From: Thermodesulfovibrionales bacterium
Lineage (GTDB): Bacteria > Nitrospirota > Thermodesulfovibrionia > Thermodesulfovibrionales > Dissulfurispiraceae
Assembly (NCBI GenBank): GCA_020062545.1
Contig: JAGUWD010000009.1
Span: 124,001-188,000 of the forward strand
Reading direction: 5' to 3'
DNA length: 64,000 bases
Made by a program: the position numbers and the translations under genes. The notes beneath the pieces are model-generated. The model was not told where the DNA came from, ran no database searches, and saw only the letters and a list, made by a program, of their open reading frames with translations. This document shows, piece after piece, positions 1-10,213 of the stretch. How positions within the stretch are numbered: position 1 is the stretch's first letter; every line of letters begins with the position of its first letter.

Positions 1-1165
<1,165 letters not shown>

Positions 1166-2038
1166 TTATTGTTTTAACGCCTCGACACCGCCGACAATAT
1201 CCATAAGTTCTTTTGTAATGGATGCCTGCCTTGCCTTGTTATATTGCAGTGTCAGGCTTGCTATCATGTCATCGGCAGCCTTTGTAGCATTCTCCATTGC
1301 GGTCATCCTTGCTGCCTCTTCCGATGCCTGCGATTCGAGCAATGCCCTGAAGACCTGTATTTCAAGGTTCTTCGGCAGCAGGTTGTCGAATATGGCCTGC
1401 TGTGAAGGCTCATACAGGAATGCTGCTGTTAGCTCCTGTGACTCAGCTTCCTCGGCCTTTACCGGTGCGAGCGGTAAAAGTCGAACAACAGAAACCCTCT
1501 GGACAAGGGCGGATTTAAACTCATTGTAAATGAGTACTACCTCGTCAAATGTCTCATTGATATAGTTTTCTATAATATTGCCGGTGATTTCTTTTGCATT
1601 CAGGTAAGACACCCTTCCAGAGATGCCAAGCCATGACTGGCGCGGTGTGAATCCTCTCCTCTTTAAAAGATCTGTTCCTTTTTTCCCGATGGCACTGACG
1701 CTCACATCTATGCCTTCTGACTGGATTTCCTTAATAAGTTTGAATGCAGCCTTCATTATGTTGGTGTTGAATGCACCGCAGAGCCCCTTGTCGCCGGTGA
1801 GGGCAATAACCTCGATCTTTTTCCTCGGTCTGATTTCGAGCAATGGATGCCCTATCTCCACCGTCTTTGCAAGGGATGTAAGTACCGAATTCATCTTGTC
1901 GGCATAAGGACGAAGCTCGAGTATCCTCATCTGTGCCTTTCTGAACTTGGCTGCTGCAACCATCTTCATGGCCTTGGTGATCTGTTTTGTGCTCTTGACA
2001 GAGCCTATTCTCTTTCGTATCTCTTTTAAACCAGGCAT
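1166..2038 (-). CDS. atpG: ATP synthase F1 gamma subunit
   Basis: Central rotating stalk of F1, coupling proton flow through F0 to catalysis in the alpha3beta3 head. The 290-residue product matches the family length. It opens MPGLKEIRKRIGSVKSTKQI, the usual N-terminal helix, contains the conserved LTGDKGLCGAFN segment near residue 80, and ends with the helix ASLTLQYNKARQASITKEL that sits in the bearing of the head. A Shine-Dalgarno (AGGAG) precedes the ATG. It lies between atpA (95 bp upstream) and atpD (49 bp downstream) and is presumably cotranscribed. Confidence 0.97.
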   Translation of the reverse strand: MPGLKEIRKRIGSVKSTKQITKAMKMVAAAKFRKAQMRILELRPYADKMNSVLTSLAKTVEIGHPLLEIRPRKKIEVIALTGDKGLCGAFNTNIMKAAFKLIKEIQSEGIDVSVSAIGKKGTDLLKRRGFTPRQSWLGISGRVSYLNAKEITGNIIENYINETFDEVVLIYNEFKSALVQRVSVVRLLPLAPVKAEEAESQELTAAFLYEPSQQAIFDNLLPKNLEIQVFRALLESQASEEAARMTAMENATKAADDMIASLTLQYNKARQASITKELMDIVGGVEALKQ

Positions 2039-2133
2039 TTATTCTCCTCTCACCTATGAGTTAAGAGTATATGGGTTGATAAGTTTATGAGTAATGTTTT
2101 GCCCATTTATTCGTTTACGGATTCACTCATTTA

Positions 2134-3642
2134 CTAAATAATAAAGCCCTTCTTGAATTCGGCAATCGCAGAATTGAGCTTCTCTTTCATGGTATCGTCA
2201 ATTGCCTTCTTCTCTTTCAGTTCGTTCTTTACATCAGCCTTCTTGTCTCTCATAAAAGCGAGGAACTCGGCCTCAAATCTCTTAAGCGCTTCAACAGGTA
2301 TATCATCGAGATGCCCCTGAGAACCAGCAAAGATTAAGGCCACCTGATCCTCTACAGGAAGCGGCACATACTGGTCCTGCTTCAATATCTCGACCATCCT
2401 CTTGCCTCTCTCTATCTGGGCCAATGTCGCCTTGTCGAGGTCGGAGCCGAACTGTGCAAATGCTGCGAGTTCCCTGAACTGTGCGAGATCGAGTCTCAGT
2501 GTTCCTGCAACCTGCTTCATTGCCTTTGTCTGTGCGGCGCCGCCGACACGACTGACCGAGAGACCGACATTAACTGCTGGCCTGACACCTGCATAGAAGA
2601 GGTCAGGCTCGAGATATATCTGTCCGTCCGTGATGGAGATAACGTTTGTTGGAATATATGCTGAAACGTCACCTGCCTGTGTCTCAATTATTGGAAGCGC
2701 TGTCAATGAACCGCCGCCCAGCTCATCGCTTAATTTTGCCGCCCTCTCAAGGAGTCTTGAGTGGAGATAAAAGACATCTCCGGGGAATGCCTCGCGTCCG
2801 GGAGGACGCCTGAGGAGCAAGGAGAGCTGTCTGTATGCTGTAGCCTGTTTGCTCAAGTCATCATATATAATTAATGCATGTTTCCCACTGTCTCTGAAAT
2901 ATTCGCCGATTGCACATCCAGTATAAGGGGCAATATACTGAAGCGGTGCGGGCTCGCTGGCAGTTGCCGAGACAACAATCGTGTGCGCCATTGCACCGTG
3001 CTCCTCGAGGGTCTTGACCACACGGGCAACAGAAGCCCTCTTCTGACCGACTGCAACATATATACAAATAACATCGCCGCCCTTCTGGTTGATGATTGCA
3101 TCTATGGCAATTGCTGTTTTCCCTGTCTGGCGGTCGCCGATTATAAGCTCTCTCTGTCCCCTTCCAACGGGGATCATGGAGTCGATTGCCTTTATTCCTG
3201 TCTGGAGAGGCTCTCTGACAGGCTGCCTGTCAACGATACCTGGTGCAACAACATCGACTATCCTGCTTGACTTCGCATTGATTGGGCCCTTGCCGTCAAT
3301 GGGCTGGCCGATGGCATTGATAACCCTGCCAACCATTTCCTCTCCCGCAGGAACGGACATTATCTTTCCCGTTCTCTTTACCACATCTCCTTCTTTAATG
3401 AGGGTATCCTCACCAAAAAGAACCGCACCGACCACGTCCTCCTCAAGGTTTAGCGCCATTCCGAATACGCCGTTGGGAAATTCGAGGAGTTCTGATGCCA
3501 TGCAGTTGTCAAGGCCATAAATTCTGGCGATACCGTCACCCACACTGGTGACAACGCCGACTTCGCTGACATCAACGCGCTTCTCAAAATCGGTTATTTG
3601 TTTTTTCAGATACTCGCTGATCTCTTCCACTTTGATTTCCAT
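2134..3642 (-). CDS. atpA: ATP synthase F1 alpha subunit
   Basis: Non-catalytic nucleotide-binding subunit of the F1 head. The 502 residues match the family. Visible landmarks: N-terminal beta-barrel domain (residues 25-95), Walker A GDRQTGKT at 169-176, and the alpha/beta signature region [16 protein letters not shown] near 355-370 with the arginine that reaches into the beta active site. The start codon follows atpH by only 4 bp. The gap to atpG (2039-2133) has loose GAGTTA-type repeat character and no clear promoter. Confidence 0.98.
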   Translation of the reverse strand: MEIKVEEISEYLKKQITDFEKRVDVSEVGVVTSVGDGIARIYGLDNCMASELLEFPNGVFGMALNLEEDVVGAVLFGEDTLIKEGDVVKRTGKIMSVPAGEEMVGRVINAIGQPIDGKGPINAKSSRIVDVVAPGIVDRQPVREPLQTGIKAIDSMIPVGRGQRELIIGDRQTGKTAIAIDAIINQKGGDVICIYVAVGQKRASVARVVKTLEEHGAMAHTIVVSATASEPAPLQYIAPYTGCAIGEYFRDSGKHALIIYDDLSKQATAYRQLSLLLRRPPGREAFPGDVFYLHSRLLERAAKLSDELGGGSLTALPIIETQAGDVSAYIPTNVISITDGQIYLEPDLFYAGVRPAVNVGLSVSRVGGAAQTKAMKQVAGTLRLDLAQFRELAAFAQFGSDLDKATLAQIERGKRMVEILKQDQYVPLPVEDQVALIFAGSQGHLDDIPVEALKRFEAEFLAFMRDKKADVKNELKEKKAIDDTMKEKLNSAIAEFKKGFII

Positions 3643-3646
3643 ATTC

Positions 3647-4186
3647 TCACCCCTTTATAAGCTTATCTCTCAAAAGCCCTAACTGGCCTTTTATACTGCT
3701 GTCATACATTGTACTGCCGACCTTTATACGGACACCGCCGAGGAGAGCGGGGTCTATAACAAATTCGATATCGATGTCCCTACCCGTAATCTCCTTGAGG
3801 GAGCTTTTCAATTTATCCTCATAATCCTTAGTTACCTGGACAGGTGATGTTACAACTGCCTTTGCCCTCTTCTTCATATCGAGATATGCCGCTACTATGG
3901 CACTTACTATCTCTGGCATCGCACCGATGGCCTTTGATGTGGAGAGATACCGGATATATTTGACGGTCTTCTCTGACATCTTAAGCTTCTGTCCCATGTA
4001 GTTGATTATCTGCTGGCTCTCTGTTTCGCTGAATATGGGGCTCACCATAAGGTTTTTAAATGTCTTGTCTTTTTCCATCAGGCTGGAGATGGCGCTTAAC
4101 TGCTCGATGGCCTGTGGAACCTCGGCCAAATCTACTGAGCTTAAAAACTGCCTGGCGTATCTCTTTACACCTTTTACCTTTTTCAA
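3647..4186 (-). CDS. atpH: ATP synthase F1 delta subunit
   Basis: Peripheral-stalk subunit that ties the b/b' dimer to the top of F1 (OSCP homologue). At 179 residues it has the usual size. The N-terminal helical domain ([21 protein letters not shown], first 20 of that helix) and the C-terminal motif [20 protein letters not shown] (residues 150-169) are typical. It sits between the stalk genes atpF'/atpF and the head genes atpA/atpG/atpD, the standard order. Confidence 0.95.
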   Translation of the reverse strand: MKKVKGVKRYARQFLSSVDLAEVPQAIEQLSAISSLMEKDKTFKNLMVSPIFSETESQQIINYMGQKLKMSEKTVKYIRYLSTSKAIGAMPEIVSAIVAAYLDMKKRAKAVVTSPVQVTKDYEDKLKSSLKEITGRDIDIEFVIDPALLGGVRIKVGSTMYDSSIKGQLGLLRDKLIKG

Positions 4187-4255
4187 TTTCTTCCCTCTTA
4201 TTTAAGTTATTAAGTTAATGAGTTATTCGAGTTCCAATTACTTAATTACTAATTT
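4187..4255. repeat. AAGTTA-type degenerate repeat between atpF and atpH
   Basis: The 69-bp spacer is made largely of AAGTTATTAAGTTAATGAGT and relatives followed by TTACTTAATTACTAA. It resembles the other GAGTTA-type repeat patches in the window. No promoter or terminator is evident in it. Confidence 0.5.
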
Positions 4256-4843
4256 TTAATTCTTTGTGCTTATCAGCTTTAAAGACTCTGCGAGGAGTTT
4301 CTCATGGTCATCTTTTGTCATCCTGGCCTTGATCTTTTCCTCTGCGAGCTGCATAGCTGCATTTACCGCCTCTGCCTTGATTGTCTCTTTTGCCCTCTTG
4401 ACCTCGTATTCGATGTTTGTCTTTGCCTGCTCCAGAATCTTGACCTTTAATTTCTCCCCCTCTTCTATAAGTCTTTCCTTTTCCTTTTCGCCTGAACTCT
4501 TTGCAGAGGATATTATCTCTTCCACCTCTTTATCCTTTACCTTTAGTCTCTCCTCAACCTCTGCAAGTGCCTTCATGGCAAGCTCCTTTGCCTCTCTGGC
4601 CTCTTTGATGCTTTTTTCTATCAGTTCTTTTCTCTGCTGAAGATAGTTCTTAAGAGGTTTGTTAAGGAACTTAACAAGAATAAATACGAGTATTGCAAAA
4701 TTAACTATTCTCCATACCCACTCCATTATCGAACCGCCGTGCTCACCGCCTTCTGCTGCAAAAGCAGTCGCGGAGAATAGTGAAAAGCAAACAGTAAACA
4801 ATAAATTTGAAATTTGAAATTTGAAATTTGAAATTTTTTTCAT
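4256..4843 (-). CDS. atpF: ATP synthase F0 b subunit with signal-like, repeat-derived N-terminus
   Basis: Peripheral-stalk subunit linking the membrane sector to delta. The 195-residue protein has a membrane helix (IMEWVWRIVNFAILVFILVK, about residues 39-58) followed by a long charged coiled coil rich in E, K and A, as in the family. Ahead of the helix is an extra hydrophobic stretch, LLFTVCFSLFSATAFAAEGG, that looks like a cleavable signal peptide, known in some bacterial b subunits. Residues 4-14 (ISNFKFQISNL) are encoded by a 7-bp tandem repeat, so the N-terminus has been remodelled by repeat insertion. The start overlaps the atpF' stop by 4 bp (ATGA). Confidence 0.93.
   Translation of the reverse strand: MKKISNFKFQISNLLFTVCFSLFSATAFAAEGGEHGGSIMEWVWRIVNFAILVFILVKFLNKPLKNYLQQRKELIEKSIKEAREAKELAMKALAEVEERLKVKDKEVEEIISSAKSSGEKEKERLIEEGEKLKVKILEQAKTNIEYEVKRAKETIKAEAVNAAMQLAEEKIKARMTKDDHEKLLAESLKLISTKN
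4799..4836 (-). repeat. Tandem AAATTTC repeat inside the 5' end of atpF
   Basis: On the coding strand, five consecutive copies of the heptamer AAATTTC/ATTTCAA encode ISNFKFQISNL. The same unit recurs between atpG and atpD at 1139-1165. Confidence 0.85.
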
Positions 4844-5259
4844 ACCTTCACCAACTTGCTCACGATTTCTTCCGAGAACTTCTCGATGTCTGCCCTTAAT
4901 GCTGCCCTTGCCTTTTCAGCCTCTGCCTGCAATTCCTTCCGTGCCTTCTCGATCATCTCCACTGCCTCGGCCTCTGCCTTTGAGAGCATCTCTTTCTGCT
5001 TTGTGACTCCCACTTCCCTTAATGAATTAAATGTCTCCTTTGCCTTGTTTTTAGCTGACATAAGCTCGGCATTCATCTTTGCAATGGCGTCTTCTTTTTT
5101 TACAGTCAATGACTTTGCTTCATCAAGGGCACCGGCTGTAGCAGTTTCTCTTTCTTTGAATATCTTTGCAAGGGGTTTAAAGAGTATTGCGTTGAGAACA
5201 AAAAGCAGGACAAGAAAATTCGCGAGGAGAACAAAAAACCACTGATTGAACTCTAACAT
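4840..5259 (-). CDS. atpF': ATP synthase F0 b' subunit
   Basis: Second, divergent b-type stalk subunit. From the ATG at 5259 it is 139 residues: MLEFNQWFFVLLANFLVLLF membrane anchor, LNAILFKPLAKIFKERE, then a charged coiled coil. An ATG nine codons upstream (5286) is in frame, but those codons contain the Shine-Dalgarno GAGGGGTGA that serves the 5259 start, so I reject the longer form. It is the first gene of the operon; the a and c subunit genes are not adjacent, so F0 is split between loci as in several Deltaproteobacteria and Nitrospirota. Confidence 0.93.
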   Translation of the reverse strand: MLEFNQWFFVLLANFLVLLFVLNAILFKPLAKIFKERETATAGALDEAKSLTVKKEDAIAKMNAELMSAKNKAKETFNSLREVGVTKQKEMLSKAEAEAVEMIEKARKELQAEAEKARAALRADIEKFSEEIVSKLVKV

Positions 5260-5331
5260 ATTCACCCCTCTTTTGGCACCTCTCACGGCGCCGTTCTTTT
5301 GTTTTATGGTTTTTTTGAAACGTTGGATTGA

Positions 5332-5360
5332 ACATTAACACACGACTTTTTTTTTGTCAA
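5332..5360 (-). promoter_or_regulatory. Putative sigma-70-type promoter of the atp operon
   Basis: A perfect -35 TTGACA (5355-5360 on the minus strand) is followed after 17 bp by TAATGT (5332-5337), a weak -10. The spacer begins with a run of eight A. It lies about 65 nt upstream of the b' start, in the only real gap ahead of the operon. Confidence 0.45.
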
Positions 5361-5454
5361 GAATTTAGGCGATTATAATTTTTTATAATTACTTAGATTA
5401 AAGTTATAATTACGAGCAGACGGGCAAATGCGCAGATGAGTGTATGAGTTCACC

Positions 5455-6618
5455 TCATTTACTCACTAACCCATTTACAGTCTGAATTATCATTTCTGAA
5501 GCATACTCTATTTCGCCGATGGTATTATCTTTGCCTGTACTCAGTCTTATTGACGAAAGGGCATCTTCATCGGATAATCCCATTGCCTTTAAGACGAACG
5601 AAGGCTTTCTGATGCCTGAATGACATGCAGAGCCTGCAGAAAAAGCAACCTCATCTTTTAATTGTTCTACAACATCCTCGGCGATGATTCCTTTTATAGA
5701 AATATTCAGCGTATTCGGAAGCCTCAGCATCTTATGCCCGTTGAGCTTAACAGCAAGTTTGCTTTCCAATAGAGAAAATAGTGCATCTCTGAGTTTAAAT
5801 GTGCGTTCATATCTGAAAGGCATATCACGCAAAGCAATTTCGCATGCCTTTCCAAGACCGGATATCCCTATGACATTCTCTGTTCCCGGCCTTATTCCCC
5901 TTTCGTGCCCTGCCCCGAACATTATGGGCATGGGCAAAGGGTGGACTTGAGTCCCCCCTTTGAAATCCCCCCCTGAGAATCCCAAGTCTTTGATATACAG
6001 TGCGCCAACGCCCTTGGGTCCGTAAAACTTGTGCGATACAATAGTAAGCATATCGGCCATCAATTCAGAGATCTTCACATCCATTTTCCCGACGCTCTGT
6101 GCAGCATCCGAGTGAAATGTTATGTTGTGCTCACGCGCAATCATACCGATTTCTTGAATAGGCTGAAGCACTCCTGTCTCATTGTTGGAATGCATAATAG
6201 TTATCAGAATAGTATCTTTTCTTATTGCTCTTTTTACATCATCGGGATTGACCCTTCCCTCAGAATCCACCGGAAGATAGGTAGCCGCAAAACCCCTCAT
6301 CTCAAGCCATTTCACAGGATTTAAAACAGCAGGATGCTCGATAACGGATGTTATTATATGTCCCTTTTGATATTTATAAGCAGTGCCGATTATGGCAAGA
6401 TTATTCGATTCCGTACCCCCTGATGTAAAAATTATCTCTGAAGGATCGCATGCAATTAAATCAGCAACCTGCTTTCTCGCACTGTCAACAGCACCCTTTG
6501 CTGCCCTGCCAATGCTGTGGCTGCTTGAAGGGTTGCCGAATAATTGGAAGGCGTCAGCCATTGCCTTCTTTACATCTTCATCAATGGGAGTCGTGGCATT
6601 GTGATCAAGATAAATCAT
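5455..6618 (-). CDS. NifS/IscS-like cysteine desulfurase
   Basis: PLP enzyme that takes sulfur (or selenium) from cysteine onto an active-site Cys. It has the start MIYLDHNATTPIDEDVKKAM, the PLP-lysine region TIVSHKFYGPKGVGALYIK, and the Cys loop FSAGSACHSGIRKPSFVLKA near residue 320. The ATG at 6618 overlaps the rapZ stop by 4 bp and gives 387 residues, the normal length; the in-frame ATG at 6723 would add 35 unrelated residues from inside rapZ. No iscU or nifU neighbour is seen, so the sulfur acceptor is unknown. The CHSG loop differs from the CTS loop of housekeeping IscS, so a more specialised role is possible. Confidence 0.88.
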   Translation of the reverse strand: MIYLDHNATTPIDEDVKKAMADAFQLFGNPSSSHSIGRAAKGAVDSARKQVADLIACDPSEIIFTSGGTESNNLAIIGTAYKYQKGHIITSVIEHPAVLNPVKWLEMRGFAATYLPVDSEGRVNPDDVKRAIRKDTILITIMHSNNETGVLQPIQEIGMIAREHNITFHSDAAQSVGKMDVKISELMADMLTIVSHKFYGPKGVGALYIKDLGFSGGDFKGGTQVHPLPMPIMFGAGHERGIRPGTENVIGISGLGKACEIALRDMPFRYERTFKLRDALFSLLESKLAVKLNGHKMLRLPNTLNISIKGIIAEDVVEQLKDEVAFSAGSACHSGIRKPSFVLKAMGLSDEDALSSIRLSTGKDNTIGEIEYASEMIIQTVNGLVSK

Positions 6619-7472
6619 TCCATATCCCTGTGTATTACATTCGGCTTTATGCCGTGCTTTTCTTTTATATATTTTGAAATATCCTCTACAATTGCAGGAG
6701 ACCTGTGCCTCCCCCCGGTGCATCCTATACCCATGACGAGATATGTCCTTCCCTCCCTGATATAATGCGGCAACAGAAAATCAATGAGACGTGTTATATG
6801 ACCCAGGAATTCCTTTGTCTCATTATTCTTCATGACGAAATCATATACAACGGAGTCGGTGCCTTTTAGGGGCTTGAGTTCAGGGATAAAATACGGATTG
6901 GGCAGGAACCTGACATCGAACAGAAGGTCTACGTTCTGCGGCACACCGAATTTATATCCGAATGATATGAGCGATATATTAATGGCCTGTGTCTCTACCA
7001 TATTTCCATACATTGATGTTATCAGGTATCTCAACTGATGGGGGGTATAGCTTGAAGTGTCTATTATCTTATCGGCAGCGTCCCTTATAACCGAAAGCAG
7101 CATCCTCTCCTCCTCTATAGCTGCTTCTATGCTCATTTCACCGCGTATGGACAGCATTGGGTGAGGACGCCTCGTCTCTTTGTACCTTCTCAACATAACA
7201 TCCTTTTCCGCCTCTAAGAACAGTATCTCGATCCTGTACTGCCCTTCAAGAAAGGACAGGATATTGTAGGCGTCGGATAGAAACTCCTTCTCCCGTATAT
7301 CTACGCCTATGCCTATTTTTTCTATATCCTGTTTGGTTTTGATGGTGGAAAGAAATGGTTCTATGAGAGTAACAGGCAGGTTGTCTATACAAAAATAGCC
7401 AAGGTCTTCAAGGGCCCTCAGGGCAACGGTTTTGCCTGCACCCGAGAGCCCGCTGACTATTACAACTCTCAC
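6615..7472 (-). CDS. rapZ: RapZ/YvcJ family P-loop RNase adapter
   Basis: Nucleotide-binding regulator; in E. coli RapZ guides RNase E to the GlmZ small RNA and thereby tunes amino-sugar synthesis. The 285-residue protein has Walker A GLSGAGKT at residues 8-15 and the C-terminal block GIGCTGGRHRSPAIVEDIS. The start is GTG at 7472, overlapping the hpf stop by one base (TAGTG). Its place after rpoN and hpf is the common Gram-negative arrangement. Whether a GlmZ-like RNA exists here cannot be judged. Confidence 0.93.
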   Translation of the reverse strand: MRVVIVSGLSGAGKTVALRALEDLGYFCIDNLPVTLIEPFLSTIKTKQDIEKIGIGVDIREKEFLSDAYNILSFLEGQYRIEILFLEAEKDVMLRRYKETRRPHPMLSIRGEMSIEAAIEEERMLLSVIRDAADKIIDTSSYTPHQLRYLITSMYGNMVETQAINISLISFGYKFGVPQNVDLLFDVRFLPNPYFIPELKPLKGTDSVVYDFVMKNNETKEFLGHITRLIDFLLPHYIREGRTYLVMGIGCTGGRHRSPAIVEDISKYIKEKHGIKPNVIHRDME

Positions 7473-7990
7473 TATCTTACCGGCTCTATCAGTCCGTAAT
7501 TGCCGTCTCTTCTTCGATAGACGACATTAATAACGCCACTTGCATCATTATTGAAGACAAAGAAGTCCTTATCAAGAAGCTCCATTTGATCAACAGCCTC
7601 TTCCGGGCTCATTGGCTTCATATCAAATCTCTTATTTTTAATTATCCTTCCCCTTTCGGATGTCCCTGCTGCAACTATTGCAGGAGCTTTTTTCTCTCCC
7701 TTTCTGTAGGAGTGTATCTTCTCCTTGTGCTTGAGAACCTGTTTCTCGAGCTTCTCCACAACCTCGTCTATGGAGGAGTAGACCTCGCCTGTCACGCTTT
7801 CTGCCTGGATCATGACTCCATTGACCTTTAGAAGCACCTCTGCCTTATGCCTGTACTTTTCCACACCAAGAGTCACAACAGCTTCGGTAATATTGGAGAT
7901 GTACTTCTCGAACCTCCCGATTTTCTCTTCGGCATAACTCCTTAATGCAGGCGTTATCTCCAGATGACGGCCATTGACAATGATATTCAT
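7472..7990 (-). CDS. hpf: Ribosome hibernation-promoting factor, long form
   Basis: Binds the 30S decoding channel and pairs ribosomes into inactive dimers in stationary phase or stress. At 172 residues it is the long form: N-terminal S30AE domain (residues 1-97, starting MNIIVNGRHLEITPALRSYA) plus a C-terminal dimerisation domain (DMKPMSPEEAVDQMELLDKD through VVYRRRDGNYGLIEP). It lies 11 bp after rpoN and overlaps rapZ by one base. Confidence 0.94.
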   Translation of the reverse strand: MNIIVNGRHLEITPALRSYAEEKIGRFEKYISNITEAVVTLGVEKYRHKAEVLLKVNGVMIQAESVTGEVYSSIDEVVEKLEKQVLKHKEKIHSYRKGEKKAPAIVAAGTSERGRIIKNKRFDMKPMSPEEAVDQMELLDKDFFVFNNDASGVINVVYRRRDGNYGLIEPVR

Positions 7991-8001
7991 ATTTTTTCCT
8001 C

Positions 8002-9432
8002 CTATTCGTATATTTTTCTCTGATTCTGGGGTGGAATCTTTAACTCCTCCCGATATTTTGCAACTGTCCTTCGCGCAATTGTGATATTCTGGTTCTTCAA
8101 CCTGTCGGCTATCATTTGATCACTCAAAGGCCTTTGGGGATCCTCCTCCGAAACAATCTTTTTAATAATGTCCTTGACAGAGGTAGACGAAACCTCGCCT
8201 GTCTCTGACTGGATTGCACTGCTGAAAAAGAATCTGAAACTAAAGACCCCGTGGTTACATGCAAGGAATTTATTAGATGTCACCCTGCTTACCGTGCTTT
8301 CATGCATATTAATATCGGATGCCACATCCCTGAGATTCAAAGGCCTCAGGGATTGAACTCCCATGTCGAAAAATTCCTTTTGAAATTTCAGGATGCTTTC
8401 AGAAACCTTATATATTGTCCTGTTTCTCTGGTCAAGGCTCTTTATCAACTCGGTGGCAAGTCTCAGCTTCTCCTTTAAAAATTCCCTCTCTTCCTTTGTA
8501 AGGGATTCCTTCCTCAGGAGGAGCTTACGGTAGCTGCTGTTCAGCCGCAACCTCGGCAAGCCGTCTTCATTCAGGATTATCTGGTATCCTTCTTCGGTCT
8601 TTGATATAAAAACATCGGGCACTATGTAATTGGTTTCAACGTTCGAAAAACCTGTAGCAGGCCTCGGATCAAGTCCTTCTATTATCTTGACAGCAGCTAT
8701 TATATCGTCCATGGGCGAGTTGTATTGTTTTGCTATGCTGCTGTATTTCTTTTTCTGCAAATCTTCCATATTGTTAATGATTATCTTCTCAACCAGAGTG
8801 CCGCTCAGGTTTAAGACCTTAAGCTGCAATAAGAGGCACTCCTTCAGATCCCTTGCTCCAACGCCGGGAGGGTCAAAGCCCTGGACAAGCGCAATGGCAG
8901 ACCTCACCGTATCGATATCCGCACCGGTAACAGATACCAGTTCCTCATCCGTAGCCCTGAGATAGCCGTCTTCGTCGATATTGCCGATTACTGCCTCTGC
9001 GACCTTTCTTATTCCATCATCTGCAGTGCTCAATCTCAATTGCCAGAGTAAATGGTCGTACAGATTCGGCTTCTTGGAACAAAAGAGCTCATATGACGGT
9101 TGTTCTTCGATGTCAGGCGTAAAATAACCGAGGTCCCTGCCGTCGCTGCTCCTTTCTTCAAAATATTCATCGACGCTGAAGTTCATAAGACCCTCAAGAG
9201 GCATTTCGGCGTCATCGGCAGCAATGGATGGAGTGGTATCCTCAACGGTATGCTCCTCCACTTCCGGCTCTTCAAATTCTTCTTCCAGAAAAGGATTCTC
9301 TATAAGCTCGTTGTTCAATGTCTGGGCGAGTTCGAGCTGGGGCATCTGCAAAAGCTTGATAGCCTGCTGGAGTTGAGGCGTAAGGATAAGCTTTTGAGCG
9401 AGTCTTAAGTCTAATCTGCTTTCCAGTGCCAT
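8002..9432 (-). CDS. rpoN: RNA polymerase sigma-54 factor
   Basis: Alternative sigma factor that reads -24/-12 promoters and needs an NtrC-type ATPase activator. The 476-residue protein has the N-terminal activator-interaction region (LDLRLAQKLILTPQLQQAIK with following Gln-rich helix), an acidic linker, the core-binding domain, the HTH (LRDVASDINMHESTVSRVTS) and the C-terminal RpoN box ARRTVAKYR. Its ATG overlaps the lptB stop by one base. It is directly relevant to the sigma-54 promoter and NtrC-type activator found at 44267-45753. Confidence 0.97.
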   Translation of the reverse strand: MALESRLDLRLAQKLILTPQLQQAIKLLQMPQLELAQTLNNELIENPFLEEEFEEPEVEEHTVEDTTPSIAADDAEMPLEGLMNFSVDEYFEERSSDGRDLGYFTPDIEEQPSYELFCSKKPNLYDHLLWQLRLSTADDGIRKVAEAVIGNIDEDGYLRATDEELVSVTGADIDTVRSAIALVQGFDPPGVGARDLKECLLLQLKVLNLSGTLVEKIIINNMEDLQKKKYSSIAKQYNSPMDDIIAAVKIIEGLDPRPATGFSNVETNYIVPDVFISKTEEGYQIILNEDGLPRLRLNSSYRKLLLRKESLTKEEREFLKEKLRLATELIKSLDQRNRTIYKVSESILKFQKEFFDMGVQSLRPLNLRDVASDINMHESTVSRVTSNKFLACNHGVFSFRFFFSSAIQSETGEVSSTSVKDIIKKIVSEEDPQRPLSDQMIADRLKNQNITIARRTVAKYREELKIPPQNQRKIYE

Positions 9433-10172
9433 TATAACCTGAACTCCTCTCCGAGATAGGCCTCTTTTACAGACGGATTTCTTATCAGGTCATCCGGCGT
9501 CCCCTCGGCTAAAACCTTACCGTTACTAATGATATATGCCCTATCCGTAATTGAGAGGGTCTCCCTTACATTATGATCCGTTATAAGAATGCCGAGTCCC
9601 TTTGATTTCAGATATGTCAGCATCCTTTTCAATTCGATTATCGCAATAGGGTCAATGCCGGCAAAGGGCTCGTCGAACAACATAAACATCGGCTTTAATG
9701 CAATAGCCCTCGCAATCTCGGCACGTCTTCTCTCTCCACCGGAAAGCCGGTATCCATCCCTGTCGGCAAAATTTGTTAAATTGAATTCTTCGAGGAGTCT
9801 GTCGACCTCTCCCTGTATGCCCCCGCTATTGCCGTTTGATCTTCCCATTCCGCTTATCTCGAGAACAGCCTTCAGGTTTTCCCTCACGGTCAATTTTCTG
9901 AATATCGATGGCTCCTGGGGCAGATAGCCAATGCCCTTTCGTGCCCGCTGATACATCGGAAGCCTTCTTATATCCTCCCCATCGAGTGTAATGTCGCCCT
10001 GCTCTGGGCGTATCATGCCCACCACCATGTAGAAGGTCGTGGTCTTCCCTGCGCCGTTTGGGCCGAGGAGTCCCACTATCTCGCCTGTCCTGACAGATAT
10101 GTTTACATCACGCACCACATATCTCTTGCCGTATGCCTTGGACAGACCTTTTATTTCAAGGGTATGATTCAT
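9432..10172 (-). CDS. lptB: LPS export ABC transporter ATPase LptB
   Basis: ATPase of the LptBFGC complex that pulls lipopolysaccharide from the inner membrane. The 246 residues show Walker A GPNGAGKTT at 37-45, the ABC signature LSGGERRRAEIARAI and Walker B MFMLFDEPFAGIDP. It sits between lptA and rpoN, as in many Gram-negative bacteria. LptF and LptG are not in the window. Confidence 0.97.
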   Translation of the reverse strand: MNHTLEIKGLSKAYGKRYVVRDVNISVRTGEIVGLLGPNGAGKTTTFYMVVGMIRPEQGDITLDGEDIRRLPMYQRARKGIGYLPQEPSIFRKLTVRENLKAVLEISGMGRSNGNSGGIQGEVDRLLEEFNLTNFADRDGYRLSGGERRRAEIARAIALKPMFMLFDEPFAGIDPIAIIELKRMLTYLKSKGLGILITDHNVRETLSITDRAYIISNGKVLAEGTPDDLIRNPSVKEAYLGEEFRL

Positions 10173-10213
10173 AATCTGATTAGTTCTGAAGCACGGAAGT
10201 CGGGAAGTTAGAG

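Noticed and set aside
5455-6723. A longer cysteine desulfurase starting at 6723
   Set aside because: The additional 35 residues come from inside rapZ; MIYLDHNATTP at 6618 is the standard start and overlaps the rapZ stop by 4 bp.
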